From: Sphingomonas sp.
GTDB taxonomy: Bacteria; Pseudomonadota; Alphaproteobacteria; Sphingomonadales; Sphingomonadaceae
Direction: 5' to 3'
Length of the DNA: 64,000 nucleotides
Assembly (NCBI GenBank): GCA_003248865.1
Contig: QFPK01000016.1
Location: forward strand, 1-64,000
The notes beneath the pieces are model-generated. The model did no database searches. It had not been told where the DNA came from and saw only the letters and a program-made list of their open reading frames with translations. Numbering within the stretch: the stretch's first letter is position 1; the number at the start of each line of letters is the position of its first letter. Position numbers and translations under genes: made by a program. Below are positions 24,331-32,743 of the stretch, piece by piece.

Positions 24331-25575
24331 TCAGTCGGTTGCGGCCGTCTTCCGGGCCCGGGTCGGCTGTTTCGCGGATCCGCCTGTCGGCGGATGCGGA
24401 TCGACAATGCGCCCGTCCGGGCCTGCGAGATAACTCGTCTGTGACGGGAAGGCGAAGTCGATCCCCAGCTCGGCGAAGCGGCGCACCATGGCGATCATCA
24501 CAGCCTGCCGTGCGTCGAACATGGATTTCAGATCCGCCCGCTCCACGATGAAGACCAGCTCATAATCCAGCGCAGAGGTTGCGAACTGGATCAGGTGGGC
24601 CCGGTCAAAGCGGCAATCCGGCACGGCATTCACCATCCGCTCCAGCTCCGCCGGAATCCGCGCCAGCAACTCCGGATCGGTCTGATAAATCACCTCGATC
24701 AGCAGCACCACACGGCGGTGGGAATAGTCCGCGAAATTGTTGATCTGCTGGTTCAGCAGATTGGCGTTCGACATCACCACCGCCTCGCCGGAAATCGCAC
24801 GCAACCGCGTGGTCTTCAGCCCGATATGCTCCACCGTGCCCACAACGCCCTGCGGTCCGCCCACCTGGATGGTGTCGCCACGGCGAAACGGCTGGTCCAG
24901 CAAAATGGCAAGCGCCGCGAACAGGTCAGAGAATATGCCCTGCGCGGCAAGACCGATCGCGATACCGCCGATCCCGAGACCGGCGACGAGGGCGGTGACA
25001 TTGACCCCAAGATTGTCGAGCAGGATGATCCCGGCAAAGGCCCACACAACCACATTGATGATCACCGTGACGACACCCACGGCCGAGGTCAGATTGGCAT
25101 CGTCCGCGCGAGAGGCCGCCTTGCGCTCCACCATGGAGATGAGGAATTCGCGCACCCAGAAGGCACCCTGCACCGCGGCTGCCACGGTGAACAGGAAAGC
25201 GATCAGCGCTGTCCAGCGCTCGGGCGTCGGGAAGACGTTGCTGACGATCTGCGCCGAGGCCATCGCCATGAAGAAGCTGCGGGTCTTGCTGGCCACCCTC
25301 AGCAGCACCCAGGTGAAGCTGGTGAATTCGGCCTGACGGGCCAGTCGACGGCGCGCAATGCGTCGCGCCGTCCAGAACAGCCCATAGAGAACGACCCCGA
25401 CCGTCACGCCCACCAGCAATCCCAGGCTGTCGGTGCGAAGCCAATGGAACAGCTCCCGAGTCAGCTCCTCAGCCTGATCGGGCAGGCTTCGCAGATCGTC
25501 GCTCGCCTTTTCCGCAAGTTCGGGTCCGGACGCGGCCTTGGCAGGCGATGCGGCGACAAGATTGAGCATGGACAT
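24331..25575 (-). CDS. MscS-family mechanosensitive ion channel
   Basis: This 414-residue membrane protein has a signal-like start, several membrane helices (about 50-70, 90-110, 120-145, 160-185) and the pore helix of MscS (NVTALVAGLGIGGIAIGLAA), followed by the beta domain (FSDLFAALAILLDQPFRRGD, then VGTVEHIGLKTTRLRAISGE and the SNANLLNQQINN segment). It would open under hypoosmotic membrane tension. The extra N-terminal helices place it in the medium-size subfamily. It is transcribed alone, divergent from the folM-like gene. Confidence 0.92.
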   Translation of the reverse strand: MSMLNLVAASPAKAASGPELAEKASDDLRSLPDQAEELTRELFHWLRTDSLGLLVGVTVGVVLYGLFWTARRIARRRLARQAEFTSFTWVLLRVASKTRSFFMAMASAQIVSNVFPTPERWTALIAFLFTVAAAVQGAFWVREFLISMVERKAASRADDANLTSAVGVVTVIINVVVWAFAGIILLDNLGVNVTALVAGLGIGGIAIGLAAQGIFSDLFAALAILLDQPFRRGDTIQVGGPQGVVGTVEHIGLKTTRLRAISGEAVVMSNANLLNQQINNFADYSHRRVVLLIEVIYQTDPELLARIPAELERMVNAVPDCRFDRAHLIQFATSALDYELVFIVERADLKSMFDARQAVMIAMVRRFAELGIDFAFPSQTSYLAGPDGRIVDPHPPTGGSAKQPTRARKTAATD

Positions 25576-25637
25576 CCCCCGGCTCTTAGCGTCGTCCCCC
25601 TAGCGGAGGCAATTCCGGGCCCCTATGGCTCTGGGCC

Positions 25638-26426
25638 ATGACAATCCCGGCGGAATTCCTGACCGAAGACGGCTCCGTGCCCATCGCGCTCGTCACCGGA
25701 TCGGCGAAGCGAGTGGGCCGCGCGCTGGGCGAATCGCTCGCCCGGCGCGGTTTCCGGCTGGCCATCCACTGCAACCGCTCTGTCGACGAAGCCAAGACCA
25801 TGGCGGCAGCACTGGTCGCAGAGGGCTGCCCCCAACCGCTGGTGATCGCGGCCGACCTCGCCGATGCAGGCGCCGCCGGGCATATTTTCGCTGCCCTGCC
25901 CACGCCGCCCGCAATCCTCGTCAACAACGCATCCCTGTTCGAGGAAGACAGGCTGGGCGCAATCGATCTCGATCTCTGGCAGCGCCAGATGGCGGTCAAC
26001 CTGCTCGCCCCCGTGCTTCTTACGCAGGCCTTCGCTGCCGCGTTGCCTCAGGGCCGTTCCGGGCTCATCGTAAACCTGTCGGACGCGAAGCTGTCCAGCC
26101 CGAACCCGGATTACTTCAGCTACACCATCTCCAAGATGGGGCTTGCAGGCGCCACCGAGCTCAGCGCCCGCACGCTGGCGCCGCGTATCCGGGTGAACGC
26201 CATCGCGCCGTCTGTCACGCTGGTCTCGGGCCCGCAAAGTCGAAGCAATTTCGAACAGGCCCATGTGATGAACGCGCTGGGCCGAGGTGTGGATGTCGCC
26301 GATCTGGTGCGCGCGCTCGGTTATCTGGTCGACACCCCCACCGTCACCGGCCAGACGCTGGTAATCGATGGCGGTCAGCGGTTCCTCGCACTTCCGCGCG
26401 ACGTTGCCTATATGGCCGCCCCATGA
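25638..26426 (+). CDS. Short-chain dehydrogenase, FolM/pteridine-reductase-like
   Basis: This 262-residue SDR has the nucleotide motif TGSAKRVGRALGES, where the Arg of the TGxxxRxG variant is typical of pteridine reductases and FolM. NNASLFEED and the catalytic Ser (LSDAK) and Tyr-Lys (YTISKMG) follow. It overlaps by four bases with a folB-like gene, which supports a role in reducing dihydropterin or dihydrofolate. FolM is known as dihydromonapterin reductase in E. coli; the exact pterin substrate here is inferred. An alternative start could lie a few codons downstream at residue 15. Confidence 0.85.
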   Translation: MTIPAEFLTEDGSVPIALVTGSAKRVGRALGESLARRGFRLAIHCNRSVDEAKTMAAALVAEGCPQPLVIAADLADAGAAGHIFAALPTPPAILVNNASLFEEDRLGAIDLDLWQRQMAVNLLAPVLLTQAFAAALPQGRSGLIVNLSDAKLSSPNPDYFSYTISKMGLAGATELSARTLAPRIRVNAIAPSVTLVSGPQSRSNFEQAHVMNALGRGVDVADLVRALGYLVDTPTVTGQTLVIDGGQRFLALPRDVAYMAAP

Positions 26427-26821
26427 CCGTGATTCCCCTGACAGATGGGCGGCAGCCCGCACTCGCACCACGCACCCATGAAGTGTTTCTGGAAGAGCTG
26501 GAACTGCTGGCCGACATCGGCTTCCACGATTTCGAGGTAGGCACACCGCAGCGCCTGCTGGTGACGGTGCATGTCCGGCTCGATCTGGCGCACTGGCCGG
26601 AGGCCGACACCCGCGAGGCGAGTTGGAACTATGATTTCATCCGTGGCGGCATCCTGGCGCTGCTGAAGGGCCGCCGCTTCAACCTGCAGGAAACGCTGGC
26701 GCAGGAAATCTTCGACATGGTTGCGGCCAAGCCCGGGATCACCGGCCTCACCATCACCCTGCGCAAACCCGATGTCTATCCGGATGCCCGCGCAGTAGGT
26801 GTCACGCTTTCCTCTGACTGA
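26423..26821 (+). CDS. folB: Dihydroneopterin aldolase family protein
   Basis: This 132-residue protein has the FolB/tunnelling fold. FLEELELLADIGFHDFEVG carries the substrate-loop region, VTVHVRLDLAHWPEAD the beta strands, and ETLAQEIFDMVAAKPGITGL the helix with the conserved Glu, followed by LRKPDVYPDARAVGV. FolB makes 6-hydroxymethyl-dihydropterin in folate synthesis. The ATG at 26423 overlaps the FolM-like stop, so the pair is co-translated. Confidence 0.85.
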   Translation: MTVIPLTDGRQPALAPRTHEVFLEELELLADIGFHDFEVGTPQRLLVTVHVRLDLAHWPEADTREASWNYDFIRGGILALLKGRRFNLQETLAQEIFDMVAAKPGITGLTITLRKPDVYPDARAVGVTLSSD

Positions 26822-26824
26822 GGC

Positions 26825-27643
26825 TCAGGCCGACGGGATCGTCCGCCCGCAGTCCCCGATCACGCGCCGCGCCGTGGCCCAGTCCGTCGCAAGAGCCTGA
26901 GTCGCACCCAGCGCGGACGGCAGCCGAACCGGCATGCCACACGCCAGCCCCCGCCAGAGCAGCGTGCGCTGGCGGGGCGGCTGCGCCCGGTCCACCAGTT
27001 CGCCGGTCGCCACCAACACCTGCACCGGCCGCGCCGGGTCACGGCGCACCACCAGCGTCAGAGGCGCGCCGCCTTCCGTGCGCAGGAAGAACTGACTCTC
27101 GGACGCCCCCGCCACTTCGCCCTCACTGAAGAAGGCGTCCCGCACGCCGGTGACCATCAAACCCCGGGCACCCGGCGCCAGCGCCTGCTTCAGAACGTCG
27201 CGGACGATGGCATCGGCCTCAGCACTCCAGGGCTGCTGGCCCGATCGCCCGGTCAACTGAATGGGCTGGACGGCCGGATTGGTGCCGCCACTCAGCGCGC
27301 TTCCGAACAGCAGCAGATCCGCTCCCTTGCCGAACGGCGCCTTCCCCTTGCTGTCGGCCCTGCCCTGCCAGCGCCAGGCCGCTTCGGCGGGCAGCACCAC
27401 TGGCGAGGTCAATGCGGCCGACAGGTCGGCCCGCACCAACGCCCGCACCTCATCGGCGGGCACGTCCGGCGCCTCGCGCTTCGACAGCCGGTCGACCCGA
27501 TTCACCGTTCCCCGGATCACCACCGGGCTCGCCAGCGACAGGTCGGCCCAGTCGGTCCACGAAAGCGGCCTGGCGGTTTCCTGGGCCAGCGCGGCCGTCG
27601 CGCCCGCCAGCAGGAAAATTGATGAAAGACGCAGCAAAAGCAT
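26825..27643 (-). CDS. Conserved periplasmic protein of unknown function
   Basis: I do not recognise this 272-residue protein. The start at 27643 (MLLLRLSSIFLLAGATAALA) gives a clear signal peptide with cleavage near residue 20 (ALA-QE). The mature part is globular with no further membrane helices and no motif I can name; it contains two cysteines late (CGMP, GDCGRTIPSA) that could pair. It converges on folB with only three bases between stops. The longer upstream frame lacks signal character. Real gene likely from codon use and signal peptide; function unknown. Confidence 0.6.
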   Translation of the reverse strand: MLLLRLSSIFLLAGATAALAQETARPLSWTDWADLSLASPVVIRGTVNRVDRLSKREAPDVPADEVRALVRADLSAALTSPVVLPAEAAWRWQGRADSKGKAPFGKGADLLLFGSALSGGTNPAVQPIQLTGRSGQQPWSAEADAIVRDVLKQALAPGARGLMVTGVRDAFFSEGEVAGASESQFFLRTEGGAPLTLVVRRDPARPVQVLVATGELVDRAQPPRQRTLLWRGLACGMPVRLPSALGATQALATDWATARRVIGDCGRTIPSA

Positions 27644-28105
27644 GGTGAGAACGGGGCTACACGAAAAGCGGTTGCGGCTGAAAGAGGTGGACGGTATCAA
27701 AACTGCGTCTGGGTCGCAGTTTGCCGCGGTCCGTCCTGTTTGCATGCCCAGGGGACCATAAGGGCATTGCGGCCACAAGAGCCGCAGCATGGGATCGGAT
27801 GTTGGCGGGCACAATCAAGTTGCGTGCCTGGAAGGTCAGCCGGTATGGGTGCGTCCGAATCGGACGTTCCATCTGCCGGTCCTTGCGGTTTCGCCAGCCC
27901 GACTTTGGGACCGGTGACATCGGCAGGATCGGGCGCCTGTGGGGGGCGTGATCGGGACCAGGAGACAGCAGGGTCGGTCGTTGCCGAATGGCATGATTTC
28001 CAGACCCTGGGGTAAAACTGCGGCTCCTTCACAGGGGCCGCGTTGGACTGGGCAGGCAGCCCCTTCACGGGGGCCGCGCAGCTGAGAGGGAGTGGCACTG
28101 AGCCT
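27644..28105. other. Long gene-free stretch before tonB
   Basis: These 462 bases hold no convincing gene. Several open frames exist on both strands, but none has a ribosome site, signal or family pattern. It contains the promoter region of the tonB operon and, at its end, two GC-rich hairpins described separately. Confidence 0.5.
28018..28080 (+). repeat. Tandem 17-bp direct repeat forming two hairpins in the tonB leader
   Basis: The repeat CCTTCACAGGGGCCGCG at 28026-28042 recurs at 28062-28078 with one mismatch, spaced 36 bases. Each copy sits in a short GC-rich hairpin: GCGGCTCC-TTCACA-GGGGCCGC around 28020-28042 and GCCCC-TTCAC-GGGGC in the second. It lies 27-80 bases upstream of the tonB start. 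No T tract follows. A transcript-leader regulatory role is possible but unproven. Confidence 0.55.
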
Positions 28106-28774
28106 ATGTCGTATCTGCAAGAGGAAGGCATCAGCAAGCGAACATGGTATGCGATCATTGCGGTCGGCGTGCTCCATGTGCTGCTTGGCTACGCCCTGAT
28201 TTCCGGCCTTGCGATCAAGGCCGTGAAAGTGATCACCGGCCCGCTTGAGACGGTGAATATCGAAGAGCCGGCCCCGCCGCCGGACGAGCCGCCGCCGCCG
28301 CCGCCGAAACTTGAGGACATTCCGCCTTACGTTCCGCCGCCGGACGTTCAGATCGAAACCGCGGCTCCGCCGCCGCCAACTATCACGACGCAAACGGCCG
28401 TGCCGCAACCGGCGCCGACCGTGGCTCCGCCGGCTCCGCCGGCTCCGCCGCCGGCACCTCCAGCGCCCACCGTCGCACCGACGCGGGCTGTTCCGAACGC
28501 CCGCAACCGCGAAGTCACCGAGGATGACTATCCGGATGCGTCGCGCCGGGCAGGCGAAGAAGGCACCACCGGAGTCATGGTGGTCGTTGGAACCGATGGC
28601 CGGGTGAAATCCTGCACCATCACCAACTCCAGCGGCTTCAGCCGTCTCGACGAGCGGGCCTGCCAGATCGCCCAGCGCCGCTGGCGCTTCAAGCCGGCGA
28701 CACAGGAAGGCCAAGCCGTCGAATCGGAGTTCCGCACGAACTACCGTTGGCAACTTCAGGAAGGCCGGCGCTGA
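28106..28774 (+). CDS. tonB: Energy transducer TonB
   Basis: This 222-residue protein has a cytoplasmic N-terminus and one membrane helix (about 14-37, YAIIAVGVLHVLLGYALISG). A periplasm-spanning Pro-rich linker (about 50-130: runs of PPPPPP and PAPPAPPPAP) and a C-terminal TonB domain follow (DDYPDASRRAGEEGTTGVMV ... RRWRFKPATQEGQ). It passes proton-motive energy from ExbB-ExbD to outer-membrane receptors. It heads the operon tonB-exbB-exbD-exbD. The AGAGGG site before 28106 decides the start; the in-frame ORF is open upstream but has no TonB similarity. Confidence 0.95.
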   Translation: MSYLQEEGISKRTWYAIIAVGVLHVLLGYALISGLAIKAVKVITGPLETVNIEEPAPPPDEPPPPPPKLEDIPPYVPPPDVQIETAAPPPPTITTQTAVPQPAPTVAPPAPPAPPPAPPAPTVAPTRAVPNARNREVTEDDYPDASRRAGEEGTTGVMVVVGTDGRVKSCTITNSSGFSRLDERACQIAQRRWRFKPATQEGQAVESEFRTNYRWQLQEGRR

Positions 28775-28837
28775 GCCCAGGCTCGGTTACCGATCATCTC
28801 ATCGATACAAACCCATTTACGCTAGAGGGACTTGAAC

Positions 28838-29557
28838 ATGGCTGCTGTCACCACTGAGAACCCGTACGGCCTCGTTGCCGCGCTTGAACAGGGCGGGATC
28901 ATCGCCCAGGCAATCTTCGGCATCATGGTTCTGATGTCCGTCGCTTCCTGGTACATCATGTTCACCAAATGGTTCGAACAGAAGAAGCTGATGGCCGAAG
29001 CCGTCGAAGTGGAAAAGAAGGTCTGGTCTGCGCCCAGCCTGAAGGAAGGCATCGCCAAGATCGACAAGAACTCGGCGTTCCGCCAGCTGGCTGAAGACGG
29101 CCTGCGCGCCTTCGATCACCATGAAGGCAAGCTCACCGACCAGATCGACCAGCACGAGTGGGTGACGATGACGCTGAACCGTTCGGCCGGCCTCATCTCC
29201 AGCAAGCTGAACTCGGGCCTGTCGTTCCTGGCCTCGGTCGGCGCCACCGCCCCCTTCATCGGTCTGCTCGGTACCGTTATCGGGATCTACCGCGCGCTCG
29301 TGAACATCGGGATGTCCGGTTCGGCTGCCATCGACAAGGTCGCCGGCCCCGTTGGTGAAGCGCTCATCATGACCGCCATCGGTCTTGCCGTCGCCGTTCC
29401 GGCCGTGCTCGGCTACAACTATCTCGCGGGCCGCAACAAGTCGATCCTCGAGAAGCTGAACACCTTCGCTGCCGACGTGCATGGCTACCTGCTGTCGGGT
29501 GCCCGCATTGCCCGTCCGGTTCCCGCCGCGCCTGCTGCCGCTCCGGTGAAGAAGTAA
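28838..29557 (+). CDS. exbB: ExbB/TolQ/MotA proton-channel protein ExbB
   Basis: This 239-residue inner-membrane protein has three membrane helices: about 20-45, then a pair in the C-terminal half within LASVGATAPFIGLLGTVIGI (the signature) and ALIMTAIGLAVAVPAVLGYN. The AGAGGGA site at 28824-28830 sets the ATG at 28838; a TTG two codons upstream is less likely. With ExbD it forms the proton-driven motor that energises TonB. Confidence 0.95.
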   Translation: MAAVTTENPYGLVAALEQGGIIAQAIFGIMVLMSVASWYIMFTKWFEQKKLMAEAVEVEKKVWSAPSLKEGIAKIDKNSAFRQLAEDGLRAFDHHEGKLTDQIDQHEWVTMTLNRSAGLISSKLNSGLSFLASVGATAPFIGLLGTVIGIYRALVNIGMSGSAAIDKVAGPVGEALIMTAIGLAVAVPAVLGYNYLAGRNKSILEKLNTFAADVHGYLLSGARIARPVPAAPAAAPVKK

Positions 29558-29590
29558 GCGCATCTCACACTCCGCCAAGGGGAATTACCC

Positions 29591-30061
29591 ATGGGAATGA
29601 GCGTAGGGGGCGATAACGAAGAAGGCGCCCTGATGTCGGAAATCAACACCACGCCCCTCGTGGACGTGATGCTGGTTCTCCTCATCATCTTCCTCATCAC
29701 GGTGCCGGTCGTGATCCAGACCGTCCCGGTCGAGATTCCGAAGGTCAACAACATCCCGACCGCGACCAAGCCTGAAAACGTGCCGCTCTCGGTCGACACC
29801 AACTGCGACATCTTCTGGGGTCTCCAGAAGATGGGTTCGACCGACGAACTTCGTGAGAAGGGGGTCACCTACCTTCTCGCGGAAGTCGAGAAGCAGAAGG
29901 CGGCGGGTACGAAGATCGAGCTTCCGGAAGTCCATATCCGGGGCGATGCGAATGCCGAATATCGCTGCATCGGCGGGGCGATCTTCGCCATGCAGCGGGC
30001 CGGCTACCAGAAGATCGGCTTCATCTCGAATCCGCTCCCCGGCACTGTGCCGACCCGCTAA
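29591..30061 (+). CDS. exbD: Biopolymer transport protein ExbD, first copy
   Basis: This 156-residue protein has the ExbD pattern: the segment EINTTPLVDVMLVLLIIF, with the critical membrane Asp in the single helix (about 20-42), then a periplasmic domain ending YQKIGFISNPLPG. AAGGGGAATT precedes the ATG. It has a longer insert than the second copy, with a cysteine in NCDIFW and another near YRCIGG, which may form a disulfide. It follows exbB by 33 bases. Confidence 0.93.
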   Translation: MGMSVGGDNEEGALMSEINTTPLVDVMLVLLIIFLITVPVVIQTVPVEIPKVNNIPTATKPENVPLSVDTNCDIFWGLQKMGSTDELREKGVTYLLAEVEKQKAAGTKIELPEVHIRGDANAEYRCIGGAIFAMQRAGYQKIGFISNPLPGTVPTR

Positions 30062-30079
30062 GAATTCGGGAGAACTATT

Positions 30080-30505
30080 ATGGCCATGTCAATGGGCGGC
30101 GGTGATAGCGACAAGCCGATGGGCGACATGAACACGACGCCGTTGATCGACGTCATGCTCGTGCTGCTGATCATGTTCATTATCACCATTCCGATCCAGA
30201 CCCACGCAACGAAGCTGGATCTGCCGCCGCCGAGCAATCTGCCCAACAACATCAAGCCTGACTTCAACCAGGTGAACATCGACTTCCTGAACACGATCTA
30301 CTGGAACGATCAGGAAGTGACGCTGGAACAGCTGCAGACCTTCCTGAATCAGGTCGGGCAAATCCAGCCGGCGGAATCGCAGCCCGAGCTGCGCCTGAAA
30401 CCGGATCAACTGGCGAAGTATGAGATCGTCAACAAGGTGATGGCGATGGCCCAACAGGCCGGAATCACCAAGATGGGCTTCGTCGGCAACGAGGCTTACG
30501 CCTAA
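30080..30505 (+). CDS. exbD: Biopolymer transport protein ExbD, second copy
   Basis: This 141-residue ExbD has the same NTTPLIDVMLVLLIMFIITI helix with its Asp, followed by a divergent periplasmic domain (LDLPPPSNLPNNIKPD, GITKMGFVGNEAYA). It follows the first exbD by 18 bases. Two different ExbD proteins with one ExbB is a known arrangement in some sphingomonads and other alphaproteobacteria. The operon ends at the terminator at 30533. Confidence 0.93.
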   Translation: MAMSMGGGDSDKPMGDMNTTPLIDVMLVLLIMFIITIPIQTHATKLDLPPPSNLPNNIKPDFNQVNIDFLNTIYWNDQEVTLEQLQTFLNQVGQIQPAESQPELRLKPDQLAKYEIVNKVMAMAQQAGITKMGFVGNEAYA

Positions 30506-30532
30506 GCGCGGCGATCCATATGACGACAGCAA

Positions 30533-30563
30533 GGGGCCGGAGGTTCATACCTCCGGCCCTTTC
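30533..30563 (+). terminator. Terminator of the tonB-exbBDD operon
   Basis: GGGCCGGAGG (30533-30542) pairs with CCTCCGGCCC over the loop TTCATA, followed by TTTCT. This is a strong intrinsic terminator 28 bases after the second exbD stop. Confidence 0.9.
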
Positions 30564-30810
30564 TGTATTTGCGGCTCAGGCTGGCATTTTTCGCCACGCA
30601 GCCAAGGGCCAGCCCATGGAACTCAAGTCCAAGCCTAACGAGAAGGAAATAGGGCACACAATCGCAGCGCCGCAGGCAATCAACCCTGCCATCAGCATAC
30701 CCTCGATGACTAGTGGGTGCAGGGACGTCACGTCCCTGCCGGGTTCCAAGGGTAGAGCCCTTGGCCTTTCTCATTTGCCTACCGTGACGCCGACGGCACG
30801 GGAACGCACC
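30564..30810. other. Gene-free stretch with two tandem perfect hairpins
   Basis: No gene is seen between the exbD terminator and the ABC transporter stop. At 30719-30739, GCAGGGACG-TCA-CGTCCCTGC is a perfect 9-bp hairpin. At 30746-30764, CCAAGGG-TAGAG-CCCTTGG is a perfect 7-bp hairpin. They lie just beyond the ABC exporter stop on the minus strand and may serve as its terminator or as a mobile repeat. Confidence 0.55.
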
Positions 30811-32628
30811 TCAACCCAGCGCACTGACCCCCATGGCCTGAAGCCCGGCCAGCCGGGCATAGAGCCCGTCCTGCGCCACCAGTTCATCGTGCCTGCCGAC
30901 CTCCACGATGCTGCCGCCATCCATCACCACGATCCGGTCGGCGTCCTTCACTGTCGCCAGCCGGTGCGCGACCACGAGGCTGGTGCGGCCCTGCATCAGA
31001 TGCTCCAGCGCCTCCTGCACGGCGGCTTCGCTCTCAGCGTCCAGCGCGCTGGTGGCTTCGTCCAACAGCAGGATAGGCGCGTCCTTCAGGATCGCACGCG
31101 CGATTGCGATGCGCTGCCGCTGCCCCCCCGACAGCTGCGTCCCGCCCTCCCCCATTTCCGTGTCCAGCCCCCTGGGCAGCGCGCGCAGGAAGCCGGCGGC
31201 ATTGGCCGCCTCCGCCGCAGCCCAGACCTCCGCCTCGCTCGCATCGGGGCGGCCATAGAGGATGTTGCTCCGAGCTGTGCCCATAAACACCACGGCTTCC
31301 TGTGGCACGATGGCGATCCGTGCCCGCACATCGGCCGGATCCGTCAACTTCAGGTCCACGCCGTCCATCAGCACCCGGCCCTCGGTCGGATCGTAGAAGC
31401 GCTGCACCAGCTGGAACAATGTGCTCTTACCCGCGCCCGACGGACCGACCACGGCGACCCGCTCGCCGGGCTTCACGTCCAACGTGAAGTCCTTCAGCGC
31501 CGCCATTTCCGGCCGGCTGGGATAGCGGAACGCCACCTGCTCAAACGACAGGTGCCCCTTCGGCGGCACGGGCAGCGGCAGCGGTTGCACGGGTGCCTTG
31601 ATGGTCGGCCGCTCCGCCAGCAGATCGCGCAGCCGCGCGGACGCACCAGCCGCGCGCAGGAAATCGCCATACACTTCGGTCAGCGCACCAAACGCCCCCG
31701 CCACCAGCGCCGCCGCCAGCACGAAAGCCGTGATCGTCCCGCCCGACATTTCGCCCGCGATCACGTCCCGCGCGCCTTCCCACAGCACCAAGGTGATCGA
31801 CCCGAACACCAGCGTGATCACGATCGCCGTCATCCCCGAGCGCAGCATGATGCGCTTGCGCGCCGTCGCGAAGGTCGCTTCCACCGCGCCCCGGAAGCGC
31901 AGAGTCTCCCGCTCCTCGGCGCCGAACGCCTGCACCACCTTAATAGCGCGCAGCACTTCCGAGACCATCGACCCCACGTCGGCTACCCGGTCCTGGCTCT
32001 TCTGGGACAGGGTCCGTACCCGCCGCCCCATCACGACGATGGGCAGGATCACCAGCGGTATCACCACCAGCATCAGGCCCGTCAGCTTGGGGCTCAGCAC
32101 GAACAGATAGATGATCCCGCCAACGCCCATGAACAGGTTCCTGAGCGCCACAGACACCGACGTCGCCACCACCTGATCGATGATGCTGGTATCCGCCGTC
32201 AGCCGCGATGCGATCTCGGAGGGCCGGTTGACCTCGAAAAAGCCCGGATCCAGCCGCACCAGATGCGCCTGCACATCGCGCCTCAGATCAGCGATCACCC
32301 GCTCCCCCAGCCAGCTGACAAAGTAAAATCGCACCGCCGTGGCCGCGCCCATCACCAGCACGATGCCCAGCAAACCAATGAAATAAGGGGAGATATCGGC
32401 GCCCGCCCCGGCCCCGAAGCCCTTGTCAACCACCAGCTTGAAGCCCTGCGGAATCGCCAGCGTCGCGCTTGCCGCCACCAGCAAGGCCGTCAGCGCAGCC
32501 GCCAGCTGCGCCGGATAGCTGCGCACATACCCCCACAGCAGCGCCAGGTTGGACAGTTTCCGCGACGGCGGCGCCTCATGGGCACGGCTGTCAGATCGGG
32601 GCGGAGGGGGAGCAGAAGGAGCGTTCAC
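30811..32628 (-). CDS. ABC exporter with fused membrane and ATPase domains
   Basis: This roughly 605-residue half-transporter has a six-helix membrane domain (about 35-330) followed by an ATPase domain: Walker A GPSGAGKSTLFQL, the signature LSGGQRQRIAIARA, Walker B ILLLDEATSALD and the switch His (VAHRLATVKDADR). It resembles the ABCB/MsbA-like family of bacterial lipid or drug exporters and should act as a homodimer. The start is uncertain: a GTG at 32628 (VNAPSAPP) is preferred over an ATG 28 codons upstream because the upstream residues are not family-like. No ribosome site is strong for either. Confidence 0.88.
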   Translation of the reverse strand: MNAPSAPPPPRSDSRAHEAPPSRKLSNLALLWGYVRSYPAQLAAALTALLVAASATLAIPQGFKLVVDKGFGAGAGADISPYFIGLLGIVLVMGAATAVRFYFVSWLGERVIADLRRDVQAHLVRLDPGFFEVNRPSEIASRLTADTSIIDQVVATSVSVALRNLFMGVGGIIYLFVLSPKLTGLMLVVIPLVILPIVVMGRRVRTLSQKSQDRVADVGSMVSEVLRAIKVVQAFGAEERETLRFRGAVEATFATARKRIMLRSGMTAIVITLVFGSITLVLWEGARDVIAGEMSGGTITAFVLAAALVAGAFGALTEVYGDFLRAAGASARLRDLLAERPTIKAPVQPLPLPVPPKGHLSFEQVAFRYPSRPEMAALKDFTLDVKPGERVAVVGPSGAGKSTLFQLVQRFYDPTEGRVLMDGVDLKLTDPADVRARIAIVPQEAVVFMGTARSNILYGRPDASEAEVWAAAEAANAAGFLRALPRGLDTEMGEGGTQLSGGQRQRIAIARAILKDAPILLLDEATSALDAESEAAVQEALEHLMQGRTSLVVAHRLATVKDADRIVVMDGGSIVEVGRHDELVAQDGLYARLAGLQAMGVSALG

Positions 32629-32743
32629 CGGCCCCAGATAGGCGTTCTGCCCTGCGTCCTCAATCGATCGCCTGCGCAAAGCCGCTTGCAAAGTCTGCAC
32701 GGCCAAGCACACATTCAGATCAAAGGGGCATCAGGGGGTATTC

